Under the pieces are notes generated by a model. The model searched no databases. It was not told the DNA's origin and was given only the letters and a program-made list of their open reading frames with translations. DNA of 17,897 nucleotides from Vulcanimicrobiia bacterium (lineage in GTDB: Bacteria; Eremiobacterota; Eremiobacteria; Baltobacterales; Baltobacteraceae). The stretch covers positions 1-17,897 of the forward strand of contig JAMXLG010000371.1 of NCBI GenBank assembly GCA_024281135.1. The letters are read 5' to 3'. Position 1 is the first letter of the stretch. The number at the start of each line of letters is the position of its first letter. Both the position numbers and the translations under genes were made by a program. Below are positions 1 to 7,219 of this stretch, one piece after another.

Positions 1-519
1 AACAACGCTGGATTTGCGAGCAACGGGCGATTTGATGAACTCGATCCGCAACGTCTGCGCGACGAGATGATGCTCGATGTGGTTACACTCACCGAACTGA
101 CGCGCGCGTATCTTCCCGGCATGCGGGCGCGCGGAACCGGTCGCGTAATGAACATTGCTTCGACCGCGGCATTTCTACCCGGTCCGTTTATGGCCGTCTA
201 CTACGCGTGCAAGGCGTATGTATTATCGTTCTCGCAAGCGATTGCTGAAGAACTTCGCGGAACGGGCGTCACCGTCACGTGCCTGTGTCCAGGTGCGACG
301 GAAACAGGATTTGCGGATCGCGCGAACGTGAAAGGCACGCTGCTCTTTGTTTTGCCGAAAGCAAATGCGGCGAGCGTCGCGCGCGCGGGCTATCGCGGAA
401 TGATGAAAGGCCGGGAACTCGTCGTTCCCGGCCTCTCGAACAAACTCGTCGCGATCTCGCCGAAATTTACGCCGAGGCGCGTGCTGTTGTGGATGTCTCG
501 AAAAGCCGTCGAACGCTAG
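1..519 (+). CDS. Short-chain dehydrogenase/reductase (SDR), 5' end cut off
   Basis: The frame is open from base 1, so the gene begins outside the window and about 172 C-terminal residues are present. The visible part starts with the SDR structural motif NNAG, then shows the catalytic serine in NIAST, the YxxxK dyad in YYACK, and the conserved PG turn in CPGATET that follows the last core strand. These are classical SDR features. The family carries out NAD(P)(H)-dependent oxidoreduction, and the missing N-terminal TGxxxGxG would decide cofactor preference. The C-terminal extension after the core (LSNKLVAISPKFTPRR) is seen in the YqjQ/DltE-like SDR group, which often acts on lipid or acyl substrates. 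The substrate here is not readable. The last 53 bp overlap the 3' end of the convergent glycosyltransferase gene. Confidence 0.9.
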   Translation, partial: NNAGFASNGRFDELDPQRLRDEMMLDVVTLTELTRAYLPGMRARGTGRVMNIASTAAFLPGPFMAVYYACKAYVLSFSQAIAEELRGTGVTVTCLCPGATETGFADRANVKGTLLFVLPKANAASVARAGYRGMMKGRELVVPGLSNKLVAISPKFTPRRVLLWMSRKAVER

Positions 520-1678
520 CCTCGTCCTGTTCCGGAATGGTGCCCGTGTTCGCGATCTGCGCTATAAGTGCAGCGATGCGACGCGAGCTGCGAACCGGCG
601 CGACGCGCTCCTGATTGCGGCGAATTTCTTCTAAGCGATGCGGTGTGCGAATAAGCGTGCGCACCGCCTGTACGACTTGTCCGGCACCGTGAAGCGCAAT
701 TGCGCCGAGACCGTTGTTCCGAACGAAATCGACGTTGCCGCGTTCCTGTCCCGGAACATAGTCATAGACGACGACGGGAAGTTGCGCTGCGTTAGCTTCT
801 GCGAGCGATCCGGGACCTGCTTTGGTAACGAGCAGATCGACGGCGCGGAAATATTCGGGAATCTTATTGGTGAAGCCGAGGACCGTCATCGGCGTCGGCA
901 GCGATTGCTGTGTCTCTTCGAGTTTTTGTTTGAGCGGTTCATTTCGTCCGCACACCACGAGCAAATGGATCGGCAGATTCGCTTTTGCGAGCGCGAGCGT
1001 CGTCGGCAGGAGCTTTCCACCGCCTTCACCGCCCGCCATGAGCATCACGATCAATTTATCTTGCGGCAATCCGAGCGCGTCGCGCAACTCTTCTTTCGTT
1101 CCGACGACGTCATCGAATTTGGGGTGAATCGGCTGACCGAGAAGACGGAGGCGCGACGGTGAGATGCCGCGCGAGAGGGCGCGCTCGTAGACTTCACGTG
1201 CCGGAACGACGACAGCATCGGCGTCCGGCATTAGCCACGACTCGTGAACCTTACCCAGGTCGGTGATGACCGTGACGATCGGAATGTGCTCCATGCCCGC
1301 ATCGGCACGTGCGCGAAGCGCAGCGTGATTGAGCAAGGGGTGAACGGAGACGATGACGTCAGGCCTATAACTGAGGAAGAGATCGCGGAGGCGCTCCCGG
1401 TAGAGCGGCTCACAAAAACGGACGAGAGCTCTATAGCGTCGCCGTCCGTTCGTTGCATAGTAGAGTGCGCCGTAGACCGGTGGCGCGTACCGTAAAGCCA
1501 TGCTGTATCCGAGACCAAGCTGAGTCAACGGAAACGAACAATGAGCAGCGACATCTTCGATGCGATGCTCGAAGGCAAAGGGCTCCTTGATCTCGTCCAG
1601 GGCAGCGGTGATCGCGTTTGACGCGCTTCGATGGCCGCCGCCGGTGTCCGAGATCAAAAAGAGTGCCCGTTTGGTCAA
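467..1678 (-). CDS. MGDG-synthase/MurG-like glycosyltransferase (GT28, GT-B fold)
   Basis: A 403-residue protein. The N-terminus has SDTGGGHRSAS (residues 10-20), the acceptor-side glycine loop of the MGDG synthase/UgtP family. The C-terminal half carries TKAGPGSLAEA (285-295) and a following acidic/Gln segment (YDYVPGQERGN), matching the nucleotide-sugar site of GT28 enzymes. Family members transfer a hexose from a UDP-sugar to diacylglycerol or a related lipid at the inner face of the membrane. Donor and acceptor cannot be read here. The start is TTG, chosen because a GAGGAG ribosome site lies 6 nt upstream. It sits 40 bp downstream of the fatty-acid-hydroxylase-like gene on the same strand, probably as one operon. 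Its 3' end overlaps the convergent SDR gene by 53 bp. A polyprenyl-linked or sterol-like acceptor remains possible. Confidence 0.9.
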   Translation of the reverse strand: MTKRALFLISDTGGGHRSASNAITAALDEIKEPFAFEHRIEDVAAHCSFPLTQLGLGYSMALRYAPPVYGALYYATNGRRRYRALVRFCEPLYRERLRDLFLSYRPDVIVSVHPLLNHAALRARADAGMEHIPIVTVITDLGKVHESWLMPDADAVVVPAREVYERALSRGISPSRLRLLGQPIHPKFDDVVGTKEELRDALGLPQDKLIVMLMAGGEGGGKLLPTTLALAKANLPIHLLVVCGRNEPLKQKLEETQQSLPTPMTVLGFTNKIPEYFRAVDLLVTKAGPGSLAEANAAQLPVVVYDYVPGQERGNVDFVRNNGLGAIALHGAGQVVQAVRTLIRTPHRLEEIRRNQERVAPVRSSRRIAALIAQIANTGTIPEQDEASVRRLFETSTTARASA

Positions 1679-1684
1679 TTATTG

Positions 1685-1690
1685 CTCCTC
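1685..1690 (-). promoter_or_regulatory. Ribosome binding site deciding a TTG start
   Basis: GAGGAG on the minus strand, 6 nt before the TTG at 1678-1676. It supports the rare TTG start of the glycosyltransferase, which places the glycine-rich loop at the expected distance from the N-terminus. Confidence 0.6.
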
Positions 1691-1718
1691 GAAAGCGACT
1701 TCGCGCAACGGGTCCCCA

Positions 1719-2246
1719 TTAGGCCCGAACAGGTGCGCGTTTCGTTCGCCGAAGGGCCGCATTCCGTACGCGCCGGCTGGTCGGGGCAAGTTTGGCAATC
1801 AGGGCCCGGGCCGGAGCATCGTAAAAGCGGAAGATGTCGCCAAACTCGATATCGGGGTTTCGGTGGTGGCCGTCGTGGTCCTCGGGCAGCACGATCTGGA
1901 GCGGGCGCGCGATCGCGCGCAGCCAGGCCGGCGTACGCCATCCGATTTCTGTCGTATGCCGCCACCAGACGTGGAACTGTCCGAGAACGAGCCCGAGTAG
2001 GGCGCCCGGCCAGGAGATCTGCCAAACCATCGCCGCGATCACGAGATACGGTACCGCTCCAAGGAATCCGTCGAGTAGAACTTCAGGGCTGCGCGAGATC
2101 ACGGCATGATCCCAATACGAGCGGCGGCGATCGTGATGCGTGCGCAGATGCAGCGTAAACCAAAGATGCTGCGGGACGTGATAGAAGAATGTCGACGCAA
2201 AATCTCCTACCACAAGTACGATGAGCGTCGCCAGCGCTAGATGCAT
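1719..2246 (-). CDS. Fatty acid hydroxylase / sterol desaturase superfamily protein (short)
   Basis: A 175-residue membrane protein with the histidine clusters of the di-iron fatty acid hydroxylase superfamily: YHVPQH (H23, H27), HLRTHH (H33, H37, H38), FHVWWRH (H92, H97) and EDHDGHH (H124, H127, H128), the last followed by FGDIFRFYD as in this family. Family members hydroxylate or desaturate membrane lipids, sterols or carotenoids with O2. Hydrophobic stretches lie at about 4-20 and 58-90. At 175 residues it is shorter than typical sterol desaturases (about 250-300) and closer to compact bacterial members. The basic C-terminus (RRTKRAPVRA) is probably cytoplasmic. The ATG is the first possible start after an in-frame stop, and it lies in the palindrome ATGCAT shared with the divergent lytic transglycosylase gene. 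It is likely co-transcribed with the downstream glycosyltransferase. The substrate is unknown. Confidence 0.82.
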   Translation of the reverse strand: MHLALATLIVLVVGDFASTFFYHVPQHLWFTLHLRTHHDRRRSYWDHAVISRSPEVLLDGFLGAVPYLVIAAMVWQISWPGALLGLVLGQFHVWWRHTTEIGWRTPAWLRAIARPLQIVLPEDHDGHHRNPDIEFGDIFRFYDAPARALIAKLAPTSRRVRNAALRRTKRAPVRA

Positions 2247-2939
2247 GTGAAGCGTTTCCTTCGTCCTAAGACCGTGTTACCCGTTGTTACCGCTGCCGCC
2301 ATTTTGTGCGGCTGCGTTCCATCTACCTTTGACCGTACAATGCATGCACGCAACAATGCAATTCCTCAACTCGACCGCGTGCTTAACACCGCATTAAGCT
2401 GGCCCGCTCCGGCGCATGTCGACGCTCTTGTGGGCGCGCGGCTTGTTGAGGACGGAACGCATATTTCTTACCCGGAAATGGCTATCGCCCGCGGGGCCAT
2501 GCGCACGAATCCACGGATCACCGCGGCCGGCGCGATGGCGCTTGCCGATGCGACCGTGCGGGCGGCTCGTGCTCACGGGCTACCGCCGGAATTTCTCGCG
2601 GCGACGCTCTTGCAAGAATCGGCGTTCGACCCGGGTGCTGTCTCGGCCGCGGGTGCCGTCGGCATCGCGCAGTTCACCATCGATACGGCGGACGTGTACG
2701 GTGTCGATCCGTTCGATCCGTTCGAAGCGATTGACGGGGCGGCGCAGCTTCTAGGAACCTATTACCGGCAATACAGGACGCAATACGACGATCCGTTCGC
2801 GGTGGCGCTTGCGGCATATAACGCCGGACCCGGAGCTGTTGCGAAGTATCACGGCGTCCCGCCGTATGCAGAAACGAAAGAGTATGTCGCATTGATCTTC
2901 GAGCGCTGGGCTCGTATTGCTGGATACGAACATAACTGA
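2241..2939 (+). CDS. Lytic transglycosylase lipoprotein (SLT domain)
   Basis: A 232-residue protein with a lipoprotein signal peptide: a basic start, a hydrophobic core and the lipobox ILCGC with C25 as the acylated residue. The SLT fold begins around residue 110: catalytic glutamate E126 in LLQESAFDP, the GxxGxxQF motif GAVGIAQF (138-145), and ALAAYNAGPGAV (about 189-200). Family 1 lytic transglycosylases cleave the MurNAc-GlcNAc bond of peptidoglycan non-hydrolytically, leaving 1,6-anhydroMurNAc, so this enzyme would act on the wall from a membrane anchor. A stop codon directly precedes the ATG, so the start is at this ATG or at the GTG two codons later. No strong Shine-Dalgarno is seen. 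A small lipoprotein gene follows after 34 bp, probably in the same transcript. Confidence 0.92.
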   Translation: MHVKRFLRPKTVLPVVTAAAILCGCVPSTFDRTMHARNNAIPQLDRVLNTALSWPAPAHVDALVGARLVEDGTHISYPEMAIARGAMRTNPRITAAGAMALADATVRAARAHGLPPEFLAATLLQESAFDPGAVSAAGAVGIAQFTIDTADVYGVDPFDPFEAIDGAAQLLGTYYRQYRTQYDDPFAVALAAYNAGPGAVAKYHGVPPYAETKEYVALIFERWARIAGYEHN

Positions 2940-2961
2940 CAAGAGTTTCGCGCCATGCGTT

Positions 2962-2966
2962 GAAGG
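2962..2966 (+). promoter_or_regulatory. Ribosome binding site of the small lipoprotein
   Basis: GAAGG placed 7 nt before the ATG at 2974. It favours that start over the in-frame ATG at 2917. Confidence 0.5.
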
Positions 2967-2973
2967 TCGCGCC

Positions 2974-3441
2974 ATGAAAGCACGGCTTTCGCTCATCATA
3001 TGTGCGGCCGCGTTTGTTGCTGGATGCGGAAGCGCATCCGAGTCGGTCACATTCCAAGCGCCGTCGTCGTATCATGCGAAAGCGTCGATCGGTCCGTTCA
3101 TGCAGGTCTGGTCCCGCGAGCCGCACACGGCCCTTGTGCTGATCTCTCTGCCCGTGCAAACCGATTTGGACCAGGCAATGTCGCGTGCAGACGTCGGAGA
3201 TGCGCGCGTTCAGAAGAAGGAACGCATCAAAATCTGCAACGGTACGCAAGGTGCGATCCTTGCGCAGCTCGAGGGGAACGCGAAAACCGATCCCAACGAG
3301 TCGGATACCCAACCTTCCGAGATCCAGTTTTTGGCCACCAATGTGAGGGGTAAGACGTACATGGCGATGTACGCCCGGCCGCTCCATTCTACGGCCGATC
3401 CCACTGCTGAAGCTGCCATCCGGAACGTCTGCCCCAAATAA
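2974..3441 (+). CDS. Small lipoprotein of unknown function
   Basis: A 155-residue protein that I do not recognise. The signal peptide ends in the lipobox FVAGC, with C18 predicted to carry the lipid. The chosen ATG has GAAGG 7 nt upstream and gives a textbook lipoprotein start; an upstream start at 2917 would bury the signal peptide behind 19 polar residues. The mature part has two further cysteines, C88 (KICNGTQG) and C153 (NVCPK, two residues from the end), which could form a disulfide. Its layout (an early FQAPSSY segment, a strand-rich middle, a final helix ending in CP) is loosely reminiscent of PsbP/Mog1-like small secreted domains, but this is only an impression. It sits between the lytic transglycosylase and egtD. 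Confidence 0.8.
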   Translation: MKARLSLIICAAAFVAGCGSASESVTFQAPSSYHAKASIGPFMQVWSREPHTALVLISLPVQTDLDQAMSRADVGDARVQKKERIKICNGTQGAILAQLEGNAKTDPNESDTQPSEIQFLATNVRGKTYMAMYARPLHSTADPTAEAAIRNVCPK

Positions 3442-3463
3442 GACGCCCCGGATGAAACCCGTG

Positions 3464-3492
3464 GACGCCTACCGGCGTTGGGGTGGTAATAC
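3464..3492 (+). promoter_or_regulatory. Weak promoter candidate before egtD
   Basis: The 68-bp gap upstream of egtD has a TAATAC hexamer at 3487-3492. A poor -35 match, TGGACG (3463-3468), lies 18 nt before it. A small inverted repeat (ACGCC, loop TACC, GGCGT; 3465-3478) falls inside the spacer. It would give a short leader with the strong ribosome site immediately downstream. The match is weak, so this is a guess. Confidence 0.2.
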
Positions 3493-3500
3493 TGTGCCCC

Positions 3501-3506
3501 GGAGGG
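3501..3506 (+). promoter_or_regulatory. Ribosome binding site of egtD
   Basis: GGAGGG placed 3 to 5 nt before the ATG at 3510. It decides that start over the GTG/ATG-like codons at 3483 and upstream. Confidence 0.65.
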
Positions 3507-3509
3507 TGT

Positions 3510-4511
3510 ATGTACCGACCGATCACGCCAAGTACCAAAAGATTCGAGATTATTGAGCTTCCTCGTGCTGCTGCCGGCCATACGTTTGCCGACGACGTGC
3601 TCGAGGGCCTCAGTGCCTCGCCCAAACGGCTGCCCTCAAAGTACTTCTACGATGATCTCGGATCGTCGCTCTTTGAAGCGATCACGCATCTTCCCGAATA
3701 CTACCTGACAAACGCGGAGACGGAGATCCTGCGCGATTGGGGTTGGCAGATCGTGCGTGTTCTCGATGAGCCCGTCGATTTTCTTGAATTGGGAAGCGGC
3801 AGCGCCATCAAGACGCGTTTGCTCATCGGCGAAGCATTGCGCGCGCAAAAGAGCCTCATCTATAGTCCAATCGATATTTCGGTCGATGCGCTGCGCGCAT
3901 CATCCGCCTCGCTTGTTGAAAGCTTCCCTGCGATGTCGGTACGTGCATATGCGGGCGATTACTTCACGGTATTAAAGTCCGGTGTGCTGCGGTTCGACCG
4001 GCGCGTTCTCGCGATGTTGATGGGGTCGAACATCGGTAACTACGCTCCGTCGGATGCCCGCGCGTTGGTGACGTTGATCGCGGAAGCGTTGCGTCCCGGC
4101 GATGGGCTCTTGCTCGGAACAGATCGCAAGAAAGATCCAGCCGTGCTCGAGCGTGCGTACGACGATCCGACCGGTGTGACGTCGGCGTTCGATAAGAACA
4201 TTCTCGGACGGATCAATCGCGAGCTGGGCGGTACGTTCGACTTGCGCGCGTTCAAACACGTCGCGGAATACGATAAGAAGCGCGGCGTCGTTGATTCACA
4301 TCTAGAGTCGCTGCGCGCGCAGAACGTCGCGATCGACGCACTGAAAACCATCGTGCACTTCCGTAAAGGCGAACGCATTCATACCGAATCGTCGCATAAG
4401 TTCGACGACAACGATATTGCGGCGCTTGCGACCGGAACCGGCTTTAGCGTGTCACATGTTTGGCACGATAAGGCCAAGCGGTTCAACCTCCACTTGCTCG
4501 TCAAAGGGTAG
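3510..4511 (+). CDS. egtD: L-histidine N-alpha-methyltransferase EgtD
   Basis: A 333-residue protein of the EgtD family (Methyltransf_33), near the usual length of about 320. Family landmarks in order: PSKYFYDDLGSSLFEAI (42-58), LPEYYLT (61-67), the SAM-binding loop FLELGSGSAIKT (91-102), YSPIDIS (118-124), MGSNIGNY (171-178), LLLGTDRKKD (200-209) and ERIHTESSHKF (288-298). By analogy with mycobacterial EgtD, N177 and the E293/S295 pair would hold the histidine substrate. The enzyme trimethylates histidine with three SAM to give hercynine, the first step of ergothioneine synthesis. No egtB, egtC or egtE lies in this window, so hercynine may be finished by a distant EgtB or an EanB-like enzyme. 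The start follows the GGAGG site. The S9 peptidase follows after 27 bp. Confidence 0.92.
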   Translation: MYRPITPSTKRFEIIELPRAAAGHTFADDVLEGLSASPKRLPSKYFYDDLGSSLFEAITHLPEYYLTNAETEILRDWGWQIVRVLDEPVDFLELGSGSAIKTRLLIGEALRAQKSLIYSPIDISVDALRASSASLVESFPAMSVRAYAGDYFTVLKSGVLRFDRRVLAMLMGSNIGNYAPSDARALVTLIAEALRPGDGLLLGTDRKKDPAVLERAYDDPTGVTSAFDKNILGRINRELGGTFDLRAFKHVAEYDKKRGVVDSHLESLRAQNVAIDALKTIVHFRKGERIHTESSHKFDDNDIAALATGTGFSVSHVWHDKAKRFNLHLLVKG

Positions 4512-4519
4512 CAAGAGCG

Positions 4520-4535
4520 GCGCGCGAACGCGCGC
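4520..4535 (+). other. Perfect GC hairpin between egtD and the S9 peptidase gene
   Basis: GCGCGCG (4520-4526), AA, CGCGCGC (4529-4535) is a perfect 7-bp inverted repeat ending 3 nt before the peptidase ATG. There is no T-run, so it is not a classical terminator. It covers the place where a ribosome site would be and could mask the start or couple its translation to egtD. Confidence 0.45.
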
Positions 4536-4538
4536 AGG

Positions 4539-6593
4539 ATGAAGTGCTTTGTAACGCTCGCGCTTGCGGTGGCGGTTCTTGCCGTGCCTGCGACGGCCGC
4601 GGCTAGTCCCGTCGGTGCGGAAGATTTATTTCACCTCAATTTGCTCCAGCAGGCGGCGATCTCTCCCGACGGGGCGTACGTCGCGGCCATTCGGCAGAAG
4701 ATGGACGGGCCGAAGGATACGTACGATTCGACGATCCTGCTCGTCGACGTCGCGCGAGCGACGACGATCGATGCGACGAAAGGAAAGACCGACGGGGATT
4801 TCGCGTGGTCGCCCGATTCGAAGTATCTATATTTCGTGCGGTCGCAGCCGAAGAAGAAACCGCAAATCTTCCGTTACGATGTTGCGACCGCGAAAATCAC
4901 ACAGATCAGCAATGTGAAAAACGGCGCCTCGGGTCCCCTCCCGTCGCGCGACGGCAAGCACATCGCCTTCACCGTCGTCGACACGGATCCGGCGCCAAAT
5001 GCGCAGGTCGATTTTGCAAAGGCCGGCTTCACGCCTACGAAGGACGAGAAAAAGAGCGACATCCACTCGATCGATCAGCTCATTTACGAAGTTAACGGAT
5101 CGGGCTTCGTGTACGATAAGCACCCGCACATTTGGGTGATGAACGCTGATGGTTCCGGTGCGCGCCAGATCACGAGCGGCCGCTTCGGTGAAAACAACTA
5201 TGCATGGTCAGCCGACGGGAGCACGCTCGTCTTCAATTCGCTGCGGTACGACGCGGTCGATTCCGGACCGAACGACATCTACACGCAGTCGATCGACGGC
5301 GGCGCAGCGCGCAAAATGACGTCCGACAAGCCGTCGAACAATCTGATCTTCGTATCGCGGAAGTCGGACCGGTTGATCTACGGTGCGGGTGACGTGACGG
5401 ATCCGGCGGAGTATCCGGCGCTGCGTTGGGCCGATTTCGACGGCGGCAACGTGCACGAATTCGTTCCAAAAAATTCGTTCTCGTTCGGTGATGCGTTGCT
5501 CGCGGACATGAAGGAGGGTGGCGGTCCGTGCGGCGATCTGCTGCCCGACGAAAAGCGCGCGGTCATCAACGTCGATGGTCCCGGCTATTCCAATCTTCGT
5601 TTCCTCAATCTCGAAAACGGTCAATTGAGCGATCTGACGCCGCCGCGCGGAGAAGCCTTCTCGTGTTCGCTCTCCGCTGACGGTAAACGTGTTGCCTATC
5701 TCTATAGCGACTTCACTCACCCGGCGGACGTGTATGTCGCCGATATAGCAACTGGAAAGCCGCAGCAGCTGACGCGCGTGAACGACGCGTATCTACGCTC
5801 GGCGACGCTGTCGGTTCCGCAGCCGTTCACCGTCAAAGATTCTGCTGGATTTACCGTCTACGCGTGGTTCATGCCGGCAACGACCGGAAAGGGACCGCAT
5901 CCGACCCTGCTCGACATTCACGGTGGCCCGGAAACGCAATTCGGCGATACGTTCTTCCACGAGTTTCAATACTGGACGAGCCTCGGATACAACGTCGTGT
6001 TCTCCGACCCGCGCGGCAGCGTTGGCTTCGGCTATCCGTTTGAAGCGGCGCTCACCAAGAGCTACGGCGATGCGATGTTCGAAGACGTGCAAGCAGTCAT
6101 GGATGCCGCGGTAAAACGTCCCGACGTCGACGCGTCGCGACTCGGCGTAACAGGCGGTTCATACGGCGGATATGCGACGCTTTGGGTCGTCTCTCACACC
6201 GATCGGTATAAAACGGCGATTGCGGAGCGCGCCGTAGATAATCTCGTCAGCGAAAATCTCGGCGCCGATTTCGCCTCGAAGAACGGCCTCGGCGGCTTTT
6301 ATCAATGGGGCAATCCGTGGGACACGTCGAGTCTTTGGCAGACGATGTCGCCGATCAATTACGAGAAGAACTTGCACACACCGATGATGATTCTCCACTC
6401 TGAGGACGACACGCGCACGCCGCCCGATCAAACGATCACATGGTTCACCCTTGCGAAGGTCCTCGGACAAAAGATCACGTTTGTCGACGTCCCTGGTGAA
6501 ACGCACGATCTCAACCGCACGGGCGCACCAATTCACCGCGTTGAACGCCTGCACATCATGGCGAACTGGATGAATTCGTACCTTCATCCCTAA
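4539..6593 (+). CDS. Secreted S9-family serine peptidase (prolyl-oligopeptidase/acylaminoacyl-peptidase type)
   Basis: A 684-residue protein. Residues 1-22 form a Sec signal peptide with cleavage near ATAAA/SPVG, so the enzyme is exported. Residues of about 30-430 are the beta-propeller, with repeated WD40-like/TolB-like patterns such as ISPDGAYVA, WSPDSKYLYF, WSADGSTLVF and LSADGKRVAYL. The alpha/beta-hydrolase catalytic domain follows: DIHGGPETQF, the nucleophile S541 in GGSYGGYA, D624 in EDDTRTPP, and H656 in GETHDLN, a complete triad. Such enzymes cut short peptides and acyl-peptides, and the propeller restricts entry of large proteins. A likely role is scavenging peptides outside the cytoplasm. 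The start has only AGG directly abutting the ATG plus the upstream hairpin, so initiation may be coupled to egtD. The mntP-like gene begins 3 bp after the stop. Confidence 0.93.
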   Translation: MKCFVTLALAVAVLAVPATAAASPVGAEDLFHLNLLQQAAISPDGAYVAAIRQKMDGPKDTYDSTILLVDVARATTIDATKGKTDGDFAWSPDSKYLYFVRSQPKKKPQIFRYDVATAKITQISNVKNGASGPLPSRDGKHIAFTVVDTDPAPNAQVDFAKAGFTPTKDEKKSDIHSIDQLIYEVNGSGFVYDKHPHIWVMNADGSGARQITSGRFGENNYAWSADGSTLVFNSLRYDAVDSGPNDIYTQSIDGGAARKMTSDKPSNNLIFVSRKSDRLIYGAGDVTDPAEYPALRWADFDGGNVHEFVPKNSFSFGDALLADMKEGGGPCGDLLPDEKRAVINVDGPGYSNLRFLNLENGQLSDLTPPRGEAFSCSLSADGKRVAYLYSDFTHPADVYVADIATGKPQQLTRVNDAYLRSATLSVPQPFTVKDSAGFTVYAWFMPATTGKGPHPTLLDIHGGPETQFGDTFFHEFQYWTSLGYNVVFSDPRGSVGFGYPFEAALTKSYGDAMFEDVQAVMDAAVKRPDVDASRLGVTGGSYGGYATLWVVSHTDRYKTAIAERAVDNLVSENLGADFASKNGLGGFYQWGNPWDTSSLWQTMSPINYEKNLHTPMMILHSEDDTRTPPDQTITWFTLAKVLGQKITFVDVPGETHDLNRTGAPIHRVERLHIMANWMNSYLHP

Positions 6594-6596
6594 CCC

Positions 6597-7163
6597 GTGA
6601 CCGTGGTACATGTTGCAGTACGTATTGCTGCGGTCGCGCTTGCGATCGGATTAGACGTACTCGCGCTTTCCACGGCGGTCGGGATCAAAGCGCCGCCGTG
6701 GAACGTTCGGTTGAGACTCGGCGCTGCGTTTGCGACAGCTGAACTGTGCATGCAAGTCGTTGGTCTTCTTCTTGGCACCGGTTTCGGCAAAATCGTTGGG
6801 GAAGTTGCAACGTGGCTCGGATTGCTCGTTCTCGCGCTCATCGGCGTGTGGATCTTACGTGAGGGCTTTTCCGAAGACGAGCATGAGTTTGACGTGCGGA
6901 CCCCTGGCGGTCTCCTGTTCGCATCGCTGTCTATAAGCCTCGACTCGTTGGGCGTCGGTTTTGCCTTGCCGGCGTTAAAGCTTCCGCTTGCGCCGCTACT
7001 GGGCACGGTTGCGTTCTCGACTGTGTGTTTTACGTTCGCCGGGTTAGCTTTCGGCGAAGCGCTTGGGCACGCGTTCGAAAAGAACGCTGAACGGGGTGCG
7101 GGTATCGTGCTGATCGCGCTGGCGGCCATATTCGCGTACCAACATCTTCACGGCGGAGGTTAG
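6597..7163 (+). CDS. mntP: MntP-type manganese efflux pump
   Basis: A 188-residue, very hydrophobic protein with about six membrane segments arranged as two related halves (MntP/DUF204 family). The two membrane aspartates expected in the family are present: D20 in AIGLDVLALSTAVG and D116 in LSISLDSLGVGF. MntP exports Mn2+ to prevent manganese toxicity. The acidic/His cytoplasmic loop SEDEHEFD (about 92-99) between the halves could bind metal. The start is GTG, 3 bp after the peptidase stop, with no clear ribosome site. Translation is therefore probably coupled to the upstream gene. No room exists for a yybP-ykoY Mn riboswitch immediately upstream. A related small exporter with another substrate is possible but less likely. 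Confidence 0.88.
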   Translation: MTVVHVAVRIAAVALAIGLDVLALSTAVGIKAPPWNVRLRLGAAFATAELCMQVVGLLLGTGFGKIVGEVATWLGLLVLALIGVWILREGFSEDEHEFDVRTPGGLLFASLSISLDSLGVGFALPALKLPLAPLLGTVAFSTVCFTFAGLAFGEALGHAFEKNAERGAGIVLIALAAIFAYQHLHGGG

Positions 7164-7219
7164 GCAGAAAGACTCGGCTCTTCAGAGTTGTTTCACGTCT
7201 GCGACCGATAGTGTTGCCC

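Noticed and set aside
2917..2973. Upstream in-frame start of the small lipoprotein
   Set aside because: It would place polar residues before the lipoprotein signal and overlap the lytic transglycosylase. ATG 2974 has GAAGG at good spacing.
4520..4535. Rho-independent terminator after egtD
   Set aside because: The GC stem is not followed by a T-run and lies directly against the next start codon.
6590..6600. Manganese riboswitch before the MntP gene
   Set aside because: Only 3 bp separate the peptidase stop from the GTG start, so no leader structure can fit.
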